Assembly: GCA_944389125.1 (NCBI GenBank)
Contig: CALXLF010000005.1
Location: 61,685 to 125,684 of the forward strand
Length of the DNA stretch: 64,000 bases
Origin: an uncultured Clostridia bacterium
GTDB taxonomy: Bacteria > Bacillota > Clostridia > TANB77 > CAG-508
Direction: 5' to 3'
The translations under genes and the position numbers were made by a program. Below are positions 9,186 to 16,372 of this stretch, one piece after another; within the stretch, counting starts at the first letter, position 1, and each line of letters begins with the position of its first letter. The notes beneath the pieces are model-generated. The model was not told the origin of the DNA, did no database searches, and worked only from the letters and a program-made list of their open reading frames with translations.

Positions 9186-9809
9186 TTAGTCTAAACTAGG
9201 TTTTCTTACATCGTCATCTGTTACACAATCCATTTTAAATTCATATGTATGTTTAGTTATTCCTTCTTCACTTTTAATTGTTAATTTTTCTATTAATTTA
9301 GAGTCTTTATTAATATAGTATTCATTTATTTTATCTGATTCTTTTACTACTATTTTATAACAATTATTTTCAGATGTTATCGGTTTAAATATATAATTTA
9401 ATATTACATCACGAGTATTATATGAAAATAAAGCCAAATTGTATATGTTCAATTTATCATCATATGGTTCTGTAACGAGGCTATGAGATACTTCACTATC
9501 TGTATCATTAGTTAAAGTCTCAACTTCTCCTGTATTAAAATCACGCCATACAATTGATTCATCATCCATAAATGAAGTTTTTATTAATAAAATTCCATCT
9601 TTATAATAATATTCAGATGTAAATTTTTCGTCTTCAACGTCACCTTCTCCTTCTATTTTAAAATAATAATTTGAAATATCATCATTTAATGATGAAGTAT
9701 AGTCTACAATATTTTTTACTATACTATAATTTCTTATTAAATTAACAATCAATAAAATAACTAAAATTAACAAAAGAATAAAAATTATTTTTAAAATTTT
9801 CTTTTTCAT
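9186..9809 (-). CDS. Membrane-anchored extracytoplasmic protein, unknown function
   Basis: 207 residues with an N-terminal hydrophobic anchor (about 5-25, KILKIIFILLLILVILLIV), no lipobox cysteine, then an acidic, beta-rich extracytoplasmic domain with motifs such as YYYKDGILLIKTSF and YYINKDSKLIEKLTI. The pattern (single anchor, beta-sheet domain, many Asp/Glu/Tyr) resembles small clostridial outer-face proteins of unknown role. GGGGTCTTATT before the ATG is the likely ribosome site. Codon use is native. No close neighbour on the same strand. Confidence 0.65.
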   Translation of the reverse strand: MKKKILKIIFILLLILVILLIVNLIRNYSIVKNIVDYTSSLNDDISNYYFKIEGEGDVEDEKFTSEYYYKDGILLIKTSFMDDESIVWRDFNTGEVETLTNDTDSEVSHSLVTEPYDDKLNIYNLALFSYNTRDVILNYIFKPITSENNCYKIVVKESDKINEYYINKDSKLIEKLTIKSEEGITKHTYEFKMDCVTDDDVRKPSLD

Positions 9810-9964
9810 AATAAGACCCCCATTTCATTCAAAGTTTCACCTACGTATAAATACATTTTATCAAACAATAGAAGTAAAATCAAATTTAGAAAAATTAAAT
9901 AGTAAAGTAAATACATGAAAAATTATTGTTTTATAAAATAATATTTAATATGTGTTAAAGTTAA

Positions 9965-9993
9965 TTGAATATTAAATTTGTATTTGATATAAT
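9965..9993 (+). promoter_or_regulatory. Sigma-A-type promoter before the first ABC operon
   Basis: TTGAAT at 9965-9970, a 17-base spacer, and a perfect TATAAT at 9988-9993, about 120 bases before the permease remnant. The rest of the gap 9810-10110 shows nothing else recognisable. Confidence 0.6.
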
Positions 9994-10110
9994 CAAAAAT
10001 AAATAAGAATTTTAAAAGAATAAACTATTATCCGTGTTTTCCAAAAGAAAAATTGTGATGAGAAAAGGGTTAAAGTCTTTCTAAAATATAAAAAATTATT
10101 GGAGATTTTT

Positions 10111-10404
10111 ATGAAAATAGAAACTAAACTTACTTTAAATAATATTAGAAAAAATCCTAAAAGGACGATATTTACATCTATTTCAATAATATTATGTACT
10201 TTTCTTATATTTACTGTGATGTTAATTATATCTAGTATAAGAAATGGAATAGATGAAGCTTTAACTAGTGATGGTAATGATTATTATTTTGCTATTAAAA
10301 ATTTAAGTATTGATGATTTTAATAAGATAAAAGATAAAGAGTATATAGATACAATTTATATTCAAAATGAAACTGTAAATTATTCAAGAAAAAGGAGTGA
10401 TAAA
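10111..10404 (+). pseudogene. 5' remnant of an FtsX-type ABC permease
   Basis: Begins with ATG 10111 after GGAGATTTTT and encodes about 98 residues, of which the first 85 or so closely match the N-termini of the permeases at 11084 and 16373 (MKIETKLTLNNIRKN, a membrane segment, SSIRNGIDEALTSDG, FAIKNLSIDDFNKIKDK). Homology ends near 10370 and the frame then runs through ATTCAAGAAAAAGGAG into the ATPase gene, giving an apparent permease-ATPase fusion. The ATPase has its own ribosome site and ATG at 10405, so this is best read as a deletion remnant of a third permease copy. Translation of the leader could still couple to the ATPase. Confidence 0.7.
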
Positions 10405-11068
10405 ATGGGGATTTTGAAAGTAGAAAATGTAACGAAAATTTATGGAAAGGGTGAAGCAAAGGTTGTTGCATTAAATAATATTTCTTTAGAAGTAGTAAAA
10501 GGAGAGTTTATAGCGATAATAGGACCTTCTGGAAGTGGAAAGTCAACATTGTTACATACTATGGCAGGTTTAGAGCCACCAACAGAAGGAAAAGTATATT
10601 TTTATGAAAAAAATATGTATGAAATGAGTAAAAAAGAATTAGCAATATTAAGAAGAGAACAAATAGGAATAATATATCAATTCTACAATTTATTACCTAC
10701 CCTTAATGTAGAAGAAAATATAACATTACCTGTTGAATTAGATAAAAAGAAAATAAATAAGAAAAAGCTAGACTCAATAATAAGATTCTTAAATCTAGAA
10801 GAAAGAAGAAAACATTTGCCAAATGAACTATCAGGAGGACAGCAACAAAAAGTAGCAATAGGAAGAGCATTAATGATAGATCCAAAAGTTATATTAGCAG
10901 ATGAGCCAACACGGAAATTTAGACAAAAAATCAAGTAGTGAAGTAATACAGTTATTAAAAAAAGCAAATAAAGAATATGGTCAGACAATAATAATGATTA
11001 CACATAATCTAGAAATAGCAAAAATGGCAGATAGGATTATACAATTAGAAGATGGAAAAATAATATAA
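10405..11068 (+). CDS. ABC transporter ATPase (LolD/MacB type), with a +1 CGG frameshift
   Basis: Nucleotide-binding subunit for the FtsX-type permease at 11084. ATG after AAAGGAGTGATAAA. Walker A GPSGSGKSTLLH (about residue 37), Q-loop YQFYNLLPT, signature LSGGQQQKVAIGRALM and Walker B VILADEPT are all intact. The frame breaks at CGG 10912-10914, just after Walker B; the triplet reading stops 8 codons later. Skipping the C gives DEPTGNLDKKSS, the D-loop of the family, and an end IVIQ/LEDGKII. The resulting 220 residues equal the unbroken paralog at 15693, which has ACTGGAAAC where this gene has ACACGGAAAT. That makes the paralog a direct control. Predicted role: efflux or defence against antimicrobial peptides, by family analogy. 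Confidence 0.92.
10912..10914 (+). other. CGG +1 frameshift site in the ABC ATPase
   Basis: 0-frame ACA CGG AAA; required reading ACA (C) GGA AAT TTA GAC, the TGNLD D-loop. The paralog at 16197-16210 has the same motif with no extra C. Confidence 0.92.
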
Positions 11069-11083
11069 AATTTGGGGGTTTTT

Positions 11084-13384
11084 ATGAAAATAGAAACAAA
11101 ATTAGCAATAAATAATATTAAAAAAAATAAAAAAAGAGCTGTATTTACTATTATTTCAATAATATTATGTACATTTCTTATATTTACAGCAATGTTAGTT
11201 ATATCAAGTATAAGAAATGGAATAGATGAGTCATTAACTAGAAATGGAAAGGATTATCATTTTGCTATTAAAAACTTAAGTGTTGAAGATTTTAATAAGA
11301 TAAAAGATAAAGATTATATAGAAGAAATTGAAATCCAAAAAAGTGGAGATTCAAATGAATTACAAGACCAATATGGAGCTTCTTTAGAAAATGATAATAT
11401 AGATGTATATTTGAAATTTACAAATATACATAATGTATGTGGGTATTGTAATGATATAGTTACAACTTTAAATTTAACATATGAAGATGTAATGGAAAAC
11501 TGTAAAATAAATGAAGAATTACTTAATGTTCATGGAGTAATGAATATATCAATAACATCAACAACAGGAATGGATGTAAATATATATTCAACAGCAAATT
11601 TATCATATGTTATAGATTTATTAATATTGTTAGTATTAATAATATTCTCTGTATTATTTATAATTATATTATATAATGCATTTTTAATAACAATAAATGA
11701 ACGTAGACAAGAATATGTTGTTTTAAATAGTGTAGGAGCAACTAAAAAACAGATTACATCAATGATATTTAAAGAAGCTATGATTGTTGGAATAATTGGA
11801 ATTATAATAGGAATTCTGCTTTCAGTAGTTGGAACAAATATAATTTTAAAAGTAATGAATAATATTTTAGCAGATACAATATATAATTTTGAATTATCAA
11901 TTAAGCCATTATATTTAATTTTATTATTAGTAGTTGTAATAATAAATATATATATTTCAGCATTAATACCAAGTATAGAAGCAAGTAATACATCTGTAAT
12001 TCAAGGAATAAAAAACAATAAACATATAAAGAGTAAGAAAAAAAGAGGAATTATAGAAAGCGTATTACCAGTAGAAGGAAGAATAGCTTTAAAGAATTTA
12101 AAAAGAAACAAGAGCAAATATAGAATTATAATTTTATTACTTATAATATGTATGACATCATATATTGTAGTTGAAACATATATAAAATATGAAGAGAAAA
12201 CTAGAGATTTAATTGATACTTTCGATGTTGATGCAGAAATTCGTTTTGATTCAAAATTAGATATAGATTATAAAACAATTTTGGAAAATTATACTAAAGA
12301 AACAGGAGATAATATTGATTATGTTGAAGAAGAAGTACATTATTTACCAGTAATAGCAGAACCACCTGAAGCAATATTGTATGGATTTTTGCCTAGAGAA
12401 ATTAATGATGAAACTGTAGGATATGAGTATGTAAATATATTTGTATTAGATAATGAAACATATAATGATTATTTAAATAATTTAGGAGAAAAAAATGCAG
12501 ATTGCATAATTTATAATAGTGTTGCCGAAGGAATCACTGCTCCAACAGATAATAGCTATATATATAATTTTCATCAAGTGTTTAATGAAAACTATGATTT
12601 GAAAATAAAAATTATAGATATGTTTGAACCTGATACAGATACAAAAAGCGATGAACTTGAATATAGAATTATAGATGATGAGAGTTTATCAGGAAAAATT
12701 GTATATACAGATGATTATTTGGATTTCTTTAAAGAGACTTATGGAAGATCTATTTTAAGTATTTTTATAAACGAAGATAAGTATAGTTCAATAAAAGAAA
12801 ATATACAAAATTATATTGATTCAAATGAAATTACTTCATATTCAATTTTTAATATTGATATAAACGATATTGATAAATGTGTGAAAGTAAGATGTGGAAA
12901 CATAATTTCATTTGCAAATTATATGGATAAGGTTATAGAAAATCAAAATTTAGATATAAATACTACATATTATACTTTAGGAAACAAAACAAATATTATA
13001 TATGTAAATATTTTAGAATTTTTATTAAAACTTGTGGTAGGAACAATAGTAATAATAGGATTAGCTAGTTCAATAAATATATTAAACGCAAGTTTAAATG
13101 AAAGAAAATATGAATTTGAAATGCTAAATAGTATAGGTGCAACAAATAAAAATATAGATAAAATATTAATTTATGAATGTATTATCATATTTATAAAAGC
13201 ATTGATAATTTCATTAATAATCTCAATACCAATTATATATAAAATAATAGAATACATGAAAAATATAATAGTTTTGCAAAAAACATTAATACCTTATACA
13301 AATATAGTAATGTTTATATTAGCACTATTTATAGTATCTTTAATAGTAACAGTAAATTCTGGTAAAACAGCAAAAAATAAATAG
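11084..13384 (+). CDS. FtsX/MacB-type ABC transporter permease
   Basis: About 766 residues from ATG 11084, chosen for GGGGGTTTTT upstream. Topology: membrane segment at about 20-40, an extracytoplasmic domain to about 165, three segments at 175-300 (LLILLVLIIFSVLFIIILY, then two more), another segment at about 345-360, a large extracytoplasmic domain (about 365-640), and three C-terminal segments. This is two FtsX domains in tandem, as in bacterial peptide-efflux permeases. The intracellular motifs NERRQEYVVLNSVGATKKQI and NERKYEFEMLNSIGATNKNI mark each FtsX core. Its ATPase lies just upstream. It is highly similar to the permease at 16373 inside the mobile element, so one copy was probably acquired from the other. 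Confidence 0.85.
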   Translation: MKIETKLAINNIKKNKKRAVFTIISIILCTFLIFTAMLVISSIRNGIDESLTRNGKDYHFAIKNLSVEDFNKIKDKDYIEEIEIQKSGDSNELQDQYGASLENDNIDVYLKFTNIHNVCGYCNDIVTTLNLTYEDVMENCKINEELLNVHGVMNISITSTTGMDVNIYSTANLSYVIDLLILLVLIIFSVLFIIILYNAFLITINERRQEYVVLNSVGATKKQITSMIFKEAMIVGIIGIIIGILLSVVGTNIILKVMNNILADTIYNFELSIKPLYLILLLVVVIINIYISALIPSIEASNTSVIQGIKNNKHIKSKKKRGIIESVLPVEGRIALKNLKRNKSKYRIIILLLIICMTSYIVVETYIKYEEKTRDLIDTFDVDAEIRFDSKLDIDYKTILENYTKETGDNIDYVEEEVHYLPVIAEPPEAILYGFLPREINDETVGYEYVNIFVLDNETYNDYLNNLGEKNADCIIYNSVAEGITAPTDNSYIYNFHQVFNENYDLKIKIIDMFEPDTDTKSDELEYRIIDDESLSGKIVYTDDYLDFFKETYGRSILSIFINEDKYSSIKENIQNYIDSNEITSYSIFNIDINDIDKCVKVRCGNIISFANYMDKVIENQNLDINTTYYTLGNKTNIIYVNILEFLLKLVVGTIVIIGLASSINILNASLNERKYEFEMLNSIGATNKNIDKILIYECIIIFIKALIISLIISIPIIYKIIEYMKNIIVLQKTLIPYTNIVMFILALFIVSLIVTVNSGKTAKNK

Positions 13385-13490
13385 ATGTATTTCAAAGAAA
13401 ATGTTTCTTTTGAAAATTATACTTTTGAGGACACTTTGGAAAAGCCAAGTTTATTTTAAGTTTCAAGTTTGAAAATCTTAAAGCAATAGA

Positions 13491-13522
13491 AAAGCTTGTA
13501 TCACAAAAGATACAAGCTTTTT
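13491..13522 (-). terminator. Original tRNA-Met terminator, now displaced to the left of the mobile element
   Basis: AAAGCTTGTATC / GATACAAGCTTT hairpin with T tail. Before insertion it would have lain just downstream of the tRNA-Met gene (minus strand), and the element carries a near copy at 25100-25123. It may also end the permease operon. Confidence 0.7.
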
Positions 13523-13533
13523 TGGTAGCGAGA
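13523..13533. repeat. attL: 11-bp direct repeat of the tRNA-Met 3' end
   Basis: TGGTAGCGAGA, identical to 25144-25154, the CCA end and last acceptor-stem bases of tRNA-Met. Sequence identity ends immediately on both sides. Confidence 0.8.
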
Positions 13534-13759
13534 AAAGGATGAGTTGCTTATATATAAGCAAAAAATAGTATTTTGTTTAGGAAATTGGTTAATTAAAATA
13601 AGTTACTAAAAATTAATATAAATTAAATAAAAATAATAAAATATACTTGTTTTTTGTAAGTAAATATTGTATAGTAGTGCTTATAGGAAATGAGAATAAG
13701 CAGATGTGGTTTGCCACTTACATATAAAGGCTTATGTCCTTTAGAATGGAGGTGGTGCT

Positions 13760-13870
13760 ATGATAGAAGCAGTTTTATTAGAAATAATATACTTACTTTT
13801 ATTTGCTTTAGTTGTCGAAACTATTATAGTATTTGCCTTAATTATATTCGTAATATTTTTAAGCAAATAG
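13760..13870 (+). CDS. Small hydrophobic (holin-like or type I toxin-like) peptide
   Basis: 36-residue peptide starting MIEAVLLEIIYLLLFAL and ending IFVIFLSK, essentially one transmembrane helix with two acidic residues and a C-terminal lysine. A good ribosome site (TGGAGGTGGTGCT) precedes ATG 13760, and a strong terminator follows 10 bases after the stop. Small peptides of this kind are known on Firmicute elements as type I toxins (TxpA/Fst-like) or holin-like peptides; the surrounding inverted repeat, which could hide or expose the ribosome site, suits such control. Family assignment is by architecture only. A longer reading at 13690 in another frame lacks a ribosome site. Confidence 0.5.
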   Translation: MIEAVLLEIIYLLLFALVVETIIVFALIIFVIFLSK

Positions 13871-13880
13871 ACAAAAAAAA

Positions 13881-13913
13881 GACACATCTGTAAACTTGAC
13901 GGTTAGATGTGTC
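13881..13913 (+). terminator. Terminator after the small hydrophobic peptide
   Basis: GACACATCT / AGATGTGTC stem with a 15-base loop containing a further short stem. Confidence 0.6.
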
Positions 13914-14085
13914 ATACACTAACTGGCAAACCACTTTTGTGGTTTCTCCATTTCCTATTTTTATTTTACTACGAAATATTATTATTGTCAATCAAAAAAT
14001 TAGAATACTATATAAGCTAAAATCTTTATAAAATAAATTACTAAAATTAATACTAATGAAAATACTACGAAGAATAATACTATAT

Positions 14086-14310
14086 TAGATTTTGCAACTA
14101 GCAAAATCTATCTATAAAAATATGAGTTTTTAGCGAATATTTTTATAGACACGATTATAATTTTAAATAAAATAATTTATTATTTTATGGTATTTATTAA
14201 TTGCAATTAATAAATATAAAATTTAATCGTGTTAGAAAGATATATTGTAAAATTGTTAAATTTTATTATATATCTTTCTAAAGGGGTTATTAGGGGAAAG
14301 TATTTCCCTT
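14086..14310. repeat. Cluster of five consecutive stem-loops next to oriT
   Basis: Back-to-back inverted repeats: TAGATTTTGC/GCAAAATCTA (14086-14110); TCTATAAAAATAT/ATATTTTTATAGA (14111-14149); CACGATTA/TAATCGTG (14150-14231) with an inner TTTATTAATTG/CAATTAATAAA; AGAAAGATATA/TATATCTTTCT (14234-14279); GGGGAAAG/TTTCCC (14292-14310). No coding capacity. Such arrays are typical of single-strand initiation or transfer-origin regions; exact role is inferred. Confidence 0.55.
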
Positions 14311-14313
14311 AAT

Positions 14314-14354
14314 CACACGAAACTCATTTTGAGTTTCTAGTGTGTTAGAAACTC
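14314..14354 (+). other. oriT of MobV (pMV158) type
   Basis: CACACGAAACTC ATTTT GAGTTT is an inverted repeat, followed by CTAGTGTGTTAGAAACTC, which restates half of it. The TAGTGTG/TTA core equals the nick sequence known for pMV158-type origins, putting the predicted nick between 14344 and 14345. It sits 90 bases before the MobV gene, as usual. Confidence 0.82.
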
Positions 14355-14443
14355 GTAAAAAGTTTAATTAAGTAAATACAAAGGTGGTGATTTTAATTTG
14401 AGTTAAGCCTTCGAAGGCTATCTTAAAAAAGAGGAAATAAAAA

Positions 14444-15388
14444 ATGAGTTATGCAATAATAAGAAATGCTAATTATAAAAAAGATAATTTAGCAGGACTA
14501 TATAAACATAACGAAAGAAAAAATACAAATTATTCTAATAAAGATATTAATAAAAATAGCGCTATAAAAAACTATTCAATTAAAAAATGTAATACAACTT
14601 ATACAAAAGCATTAGAAATATTAAAAAAAGAAAATGATTTACAAGGTAGGATAATAAAAACAACTAATGTTATGTGTGAATTTATAATTACATCTGATAG
14701 AGAGTTTTTTGAAAAAATAGGAGAGGAAGAAACAAAAAAATATTTTCAAACTGCTTATGATTTTGTTGCAAATTATAAAAATTTAGGAGAGAAATATATT
14801 GTATCAGCTAAAGTTCACATGGACGAAAGTACTCCACACATGCATTTGGTTTTTATTCCAGTAGTTCATAAAAAAGATAAAAACGGAAAAGAAATACATA
14901 AAATTGCTTGTTCTGAATATTGGAAAGGTAAAGATAGTTATAAACGATTACAAGATGATTTTTATAAATATATTACTGATAATGGTTTTGACTTAGAAAG
15001 AGGAAAAAAGAGAAATGTTGAACATTTAAGCACAGAAAAATTAAAGCAAGTGACAGATTATGAAAATATTAAATATGAATTAGAAAATGAGAAAATAGAG
15101 CTTATCAACACTCAAAATAAATCATTAATAATAGCTCAAAATCAAAAATTAACTAAATATGTCAATAAATTAAAAATGCAATTAAGTAAATCATATAAAA
15201 CAATAAATAAATTTGAACAGTTAAAAAATGAAAATATAAATTTGAAAATAGAAAATGAAAAGTTAAAACAAGAAAATAATAATCTAAAAAAGTATATTTC
15301 AAAAACATTTGAAGTAGTAAAACATCTTTTTGATTTTCCAATAGATAGCTTAAAAAGAATTATAGATAAATTTATAAATATATTATAG
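14444..15388 (+). CDS. mobV: MobV-family relaxase (plasmid recombination/mobilization enzyme)
   Basis: Nicks the adjacent oriT and pilots the single strand during mobilization. 314 residues, ATG after GAGGAAATAAAAA. The N-terminus MSYAIIRNANYKKDNLAG is the classic Pre/Mob start, with motif ...HNERKN (about 24-29); the metal-binding motif HMDESTPHMHLVF (HxDExxPHxH) lies near residue 125. The C-terminal 100 residues form a lysine/glutamate coiled coil probably used for dimerisation. Length is shorter than the 400-500 residues of plasmid MobV proteins, mostly through a short C-terminus. No conjugation genes accompany it, so the element should be mobilizable, not self-transmissible. Confidence 0.92.
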   Translation: MSYAIIRNANYKKDNLAGLYKHNERKNTNYSNKDINKNSAIKNYSIKKCNTTYTKALEILKKENDLQGRIIKTTNVMCEFIITSDREFFEKIGEEETKKYFQTAYDFVANYKNLGEKYIVSAKVHMDESTPHMHLVFIPVVHKKDKNGKEIHKIACSEYWKGKDSYKRLQDDFYKYITDNGFDLERGKKRNVEHLSTEKLKQVTDYENIKYELENEKIELINTQNKSLIIAQNQKLTKYVNKLKMQLSKSYKTINKFEQLKNENINLKIENEKLKQENNNLKKYISKTFEVVKHLFDFPIDSLKRIIDKFINIL

Positions 15389-15525
15389 ATAATTTATCTT
15401 TGAAATTTATTTAGTAAAAATAAAACTCAATATTGACAGCATAATTTTGTCATTTGAAGTTTGTAAAAGTATTGAAAGTGTGTGATATGAGTTATAAAAA
15501 ATCATATTTTTATTCTGACCATATG

Positions 15526-15553
15526 TTGACATTTATTTTTTTATTGATATAAT
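15526..15553 (+). promoter_or_regulatory. Sigma-A-type promoter for the element's ABC operon
   Basis: TTGACA at 15526-15531, a 16-base spacer and TATAAT at 15548-15553, about 140 bases before the ATPase start. Confidence 0.75.
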
Positions 15554-15589
15554 TTAAATAATTTATAAGTAGAATTAAATTTTATTATA

Positions 15590-15617
15590 CACTTTTATAA
15601 GTCTTAAGACTAAAGTG
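15590..15617. repeat. Palindrome downstream of the ABC promoter, possible operator
   Basis: CACTTTTATAAGTCTTAAGACTAAAGTG contains the perfect 12-bp palindrome AGTCTTAAGACT with further symmetry outside. It lies in the leader between promoter and ATPase; operator or attenuating hairpin are both possible. Confidence 0.4.
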
Positions 15618-15692
15618 ATTTTATTAATTTGTTATTTATAGTAATAATTTTTTTAATAAAAATTATTAATTATTAAGAAGAGGAGTGATAAA

Positions 15693-16355
15693 ATGGGGAT
15701 TCTAAAAGTTGAAAATCTAACAAAAGTTTATGGAAAAGGTGAAGCTAAAGTTGTTGCTTTAAATAATGTTAATTTAGAAGTTGTAAAAGGAGAATTTATA
15801 GCAGTAATAGGACCATCAGGAAGTGGTAAATCAACATTATTACATACAATGGCAGGTTTAGAGCCGCCAACAGAAGGAAAAGTATTTTTTTATGAAAAAA
15901 ATATGTATGAAATGAGTAAGAAAAAATTAGCGATTTTAAGAAGAGAAGAGATTGGAATAGTATATCAATTTTATAATTTGTTACCTACTCTTAATGTAGA
16001 AGAAAATATAACATTACCTGTTGAGTTAGATAGAAAGAAAATAAATAAGAAAAAACTAGAATCAATATTAAAATTCTTAAATCTAGAAGAAAGAAGAAAA
16101 CATTTACCAAATGAGTTATCAGGAGGACAACAACAAAAGGTAGCAATAGGAAGAGCCTTAATGATAGAACCCAAAATTATATTAGCAGATGAGCCAACTG
16201 GAAACTTAGATTCAAAATCAAGCAATGAAATAATACAGTTGTTTAAAAAAGCTAATAAAGAGTATGGTCAAACAATAATAATGATTACACATAATTTAGA
16301 AATAGCAAAAATGGCAGATAGAATTGTTAAAATTGAAGATGGAAAAATAATATAG
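15693..16355 (+). CDS. ABC transporter ATPase (LolD/MacB type), element copy
   Basis: 220 residues, ATG after AGAGGAGTGATAAA. Walker A GPSGSGKSTLLH, Q-loop YQFYNLLPT, signature LSGGQQQKVAIGRALM, Walker B IILADEPT and D-loop GNLDSKSS, H-loop MITHNLE are all in a single frame. It is near-identical in sequence to the ATPase at 10405, but lacks the extra C that breaks that gene. It energises the permease at 16373, 17 bases downstream. Transported substrate unknown; related bacterial systems expel peptides or sense antibiotics. Confidence 0.93.
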   Translation: MGILKVENLTKVYGKGEAKVVALNNVNLEVVKGEFIAVIGPSGSGKSTLLHTMAGLEPPTEGKVFFYEKNMYEMSKKKLAILRREEIGIVYQFYNLLPTLNVEENITLPVELDRKKINKKKLESILKFLNLEERRKHLPNELSGGQQQKVAIGRALMIEPKIILADEPTGNLDSKSSNEIIQLFKKANKEYGQTIIMITHNLEIAKMADRIVKIEDGKII

Positions 16356-16372
16356 ATTTTGGGGGATTTGAC

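Larger units (their letters stand above)
13687..13957. repeat. Inverted repeat enclosing the small hydrophobic peptide gene
   Basis: The left arm (about 13687-13726: AGGAAATGAG, then GTGGTTTGCCACTTA) is matched in inverted orientation by the right arm (about 13918-13957: CTAACTGGCAAACCAC, then TCCATTTCCT). The RNA ends could pair over long range, or the unit could be a small mobile or regulatory module. Arms are imperfect. Confidence 0.55.

Noticed and set aside
10099..10938. A natural permease-ATPase fusion protein of 279 residues
   Set aside because: The ATPase has its own ribosome site and ATG identical to its paralog; the preceding permease stretch is a truncated remnant.
13690..13893. 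67-codon ORF overlapping the small hydrophobic peptide
   Set aside because: No ribosome site, runs through the structured arms, and is a shadow of the better supported frame at 13760.
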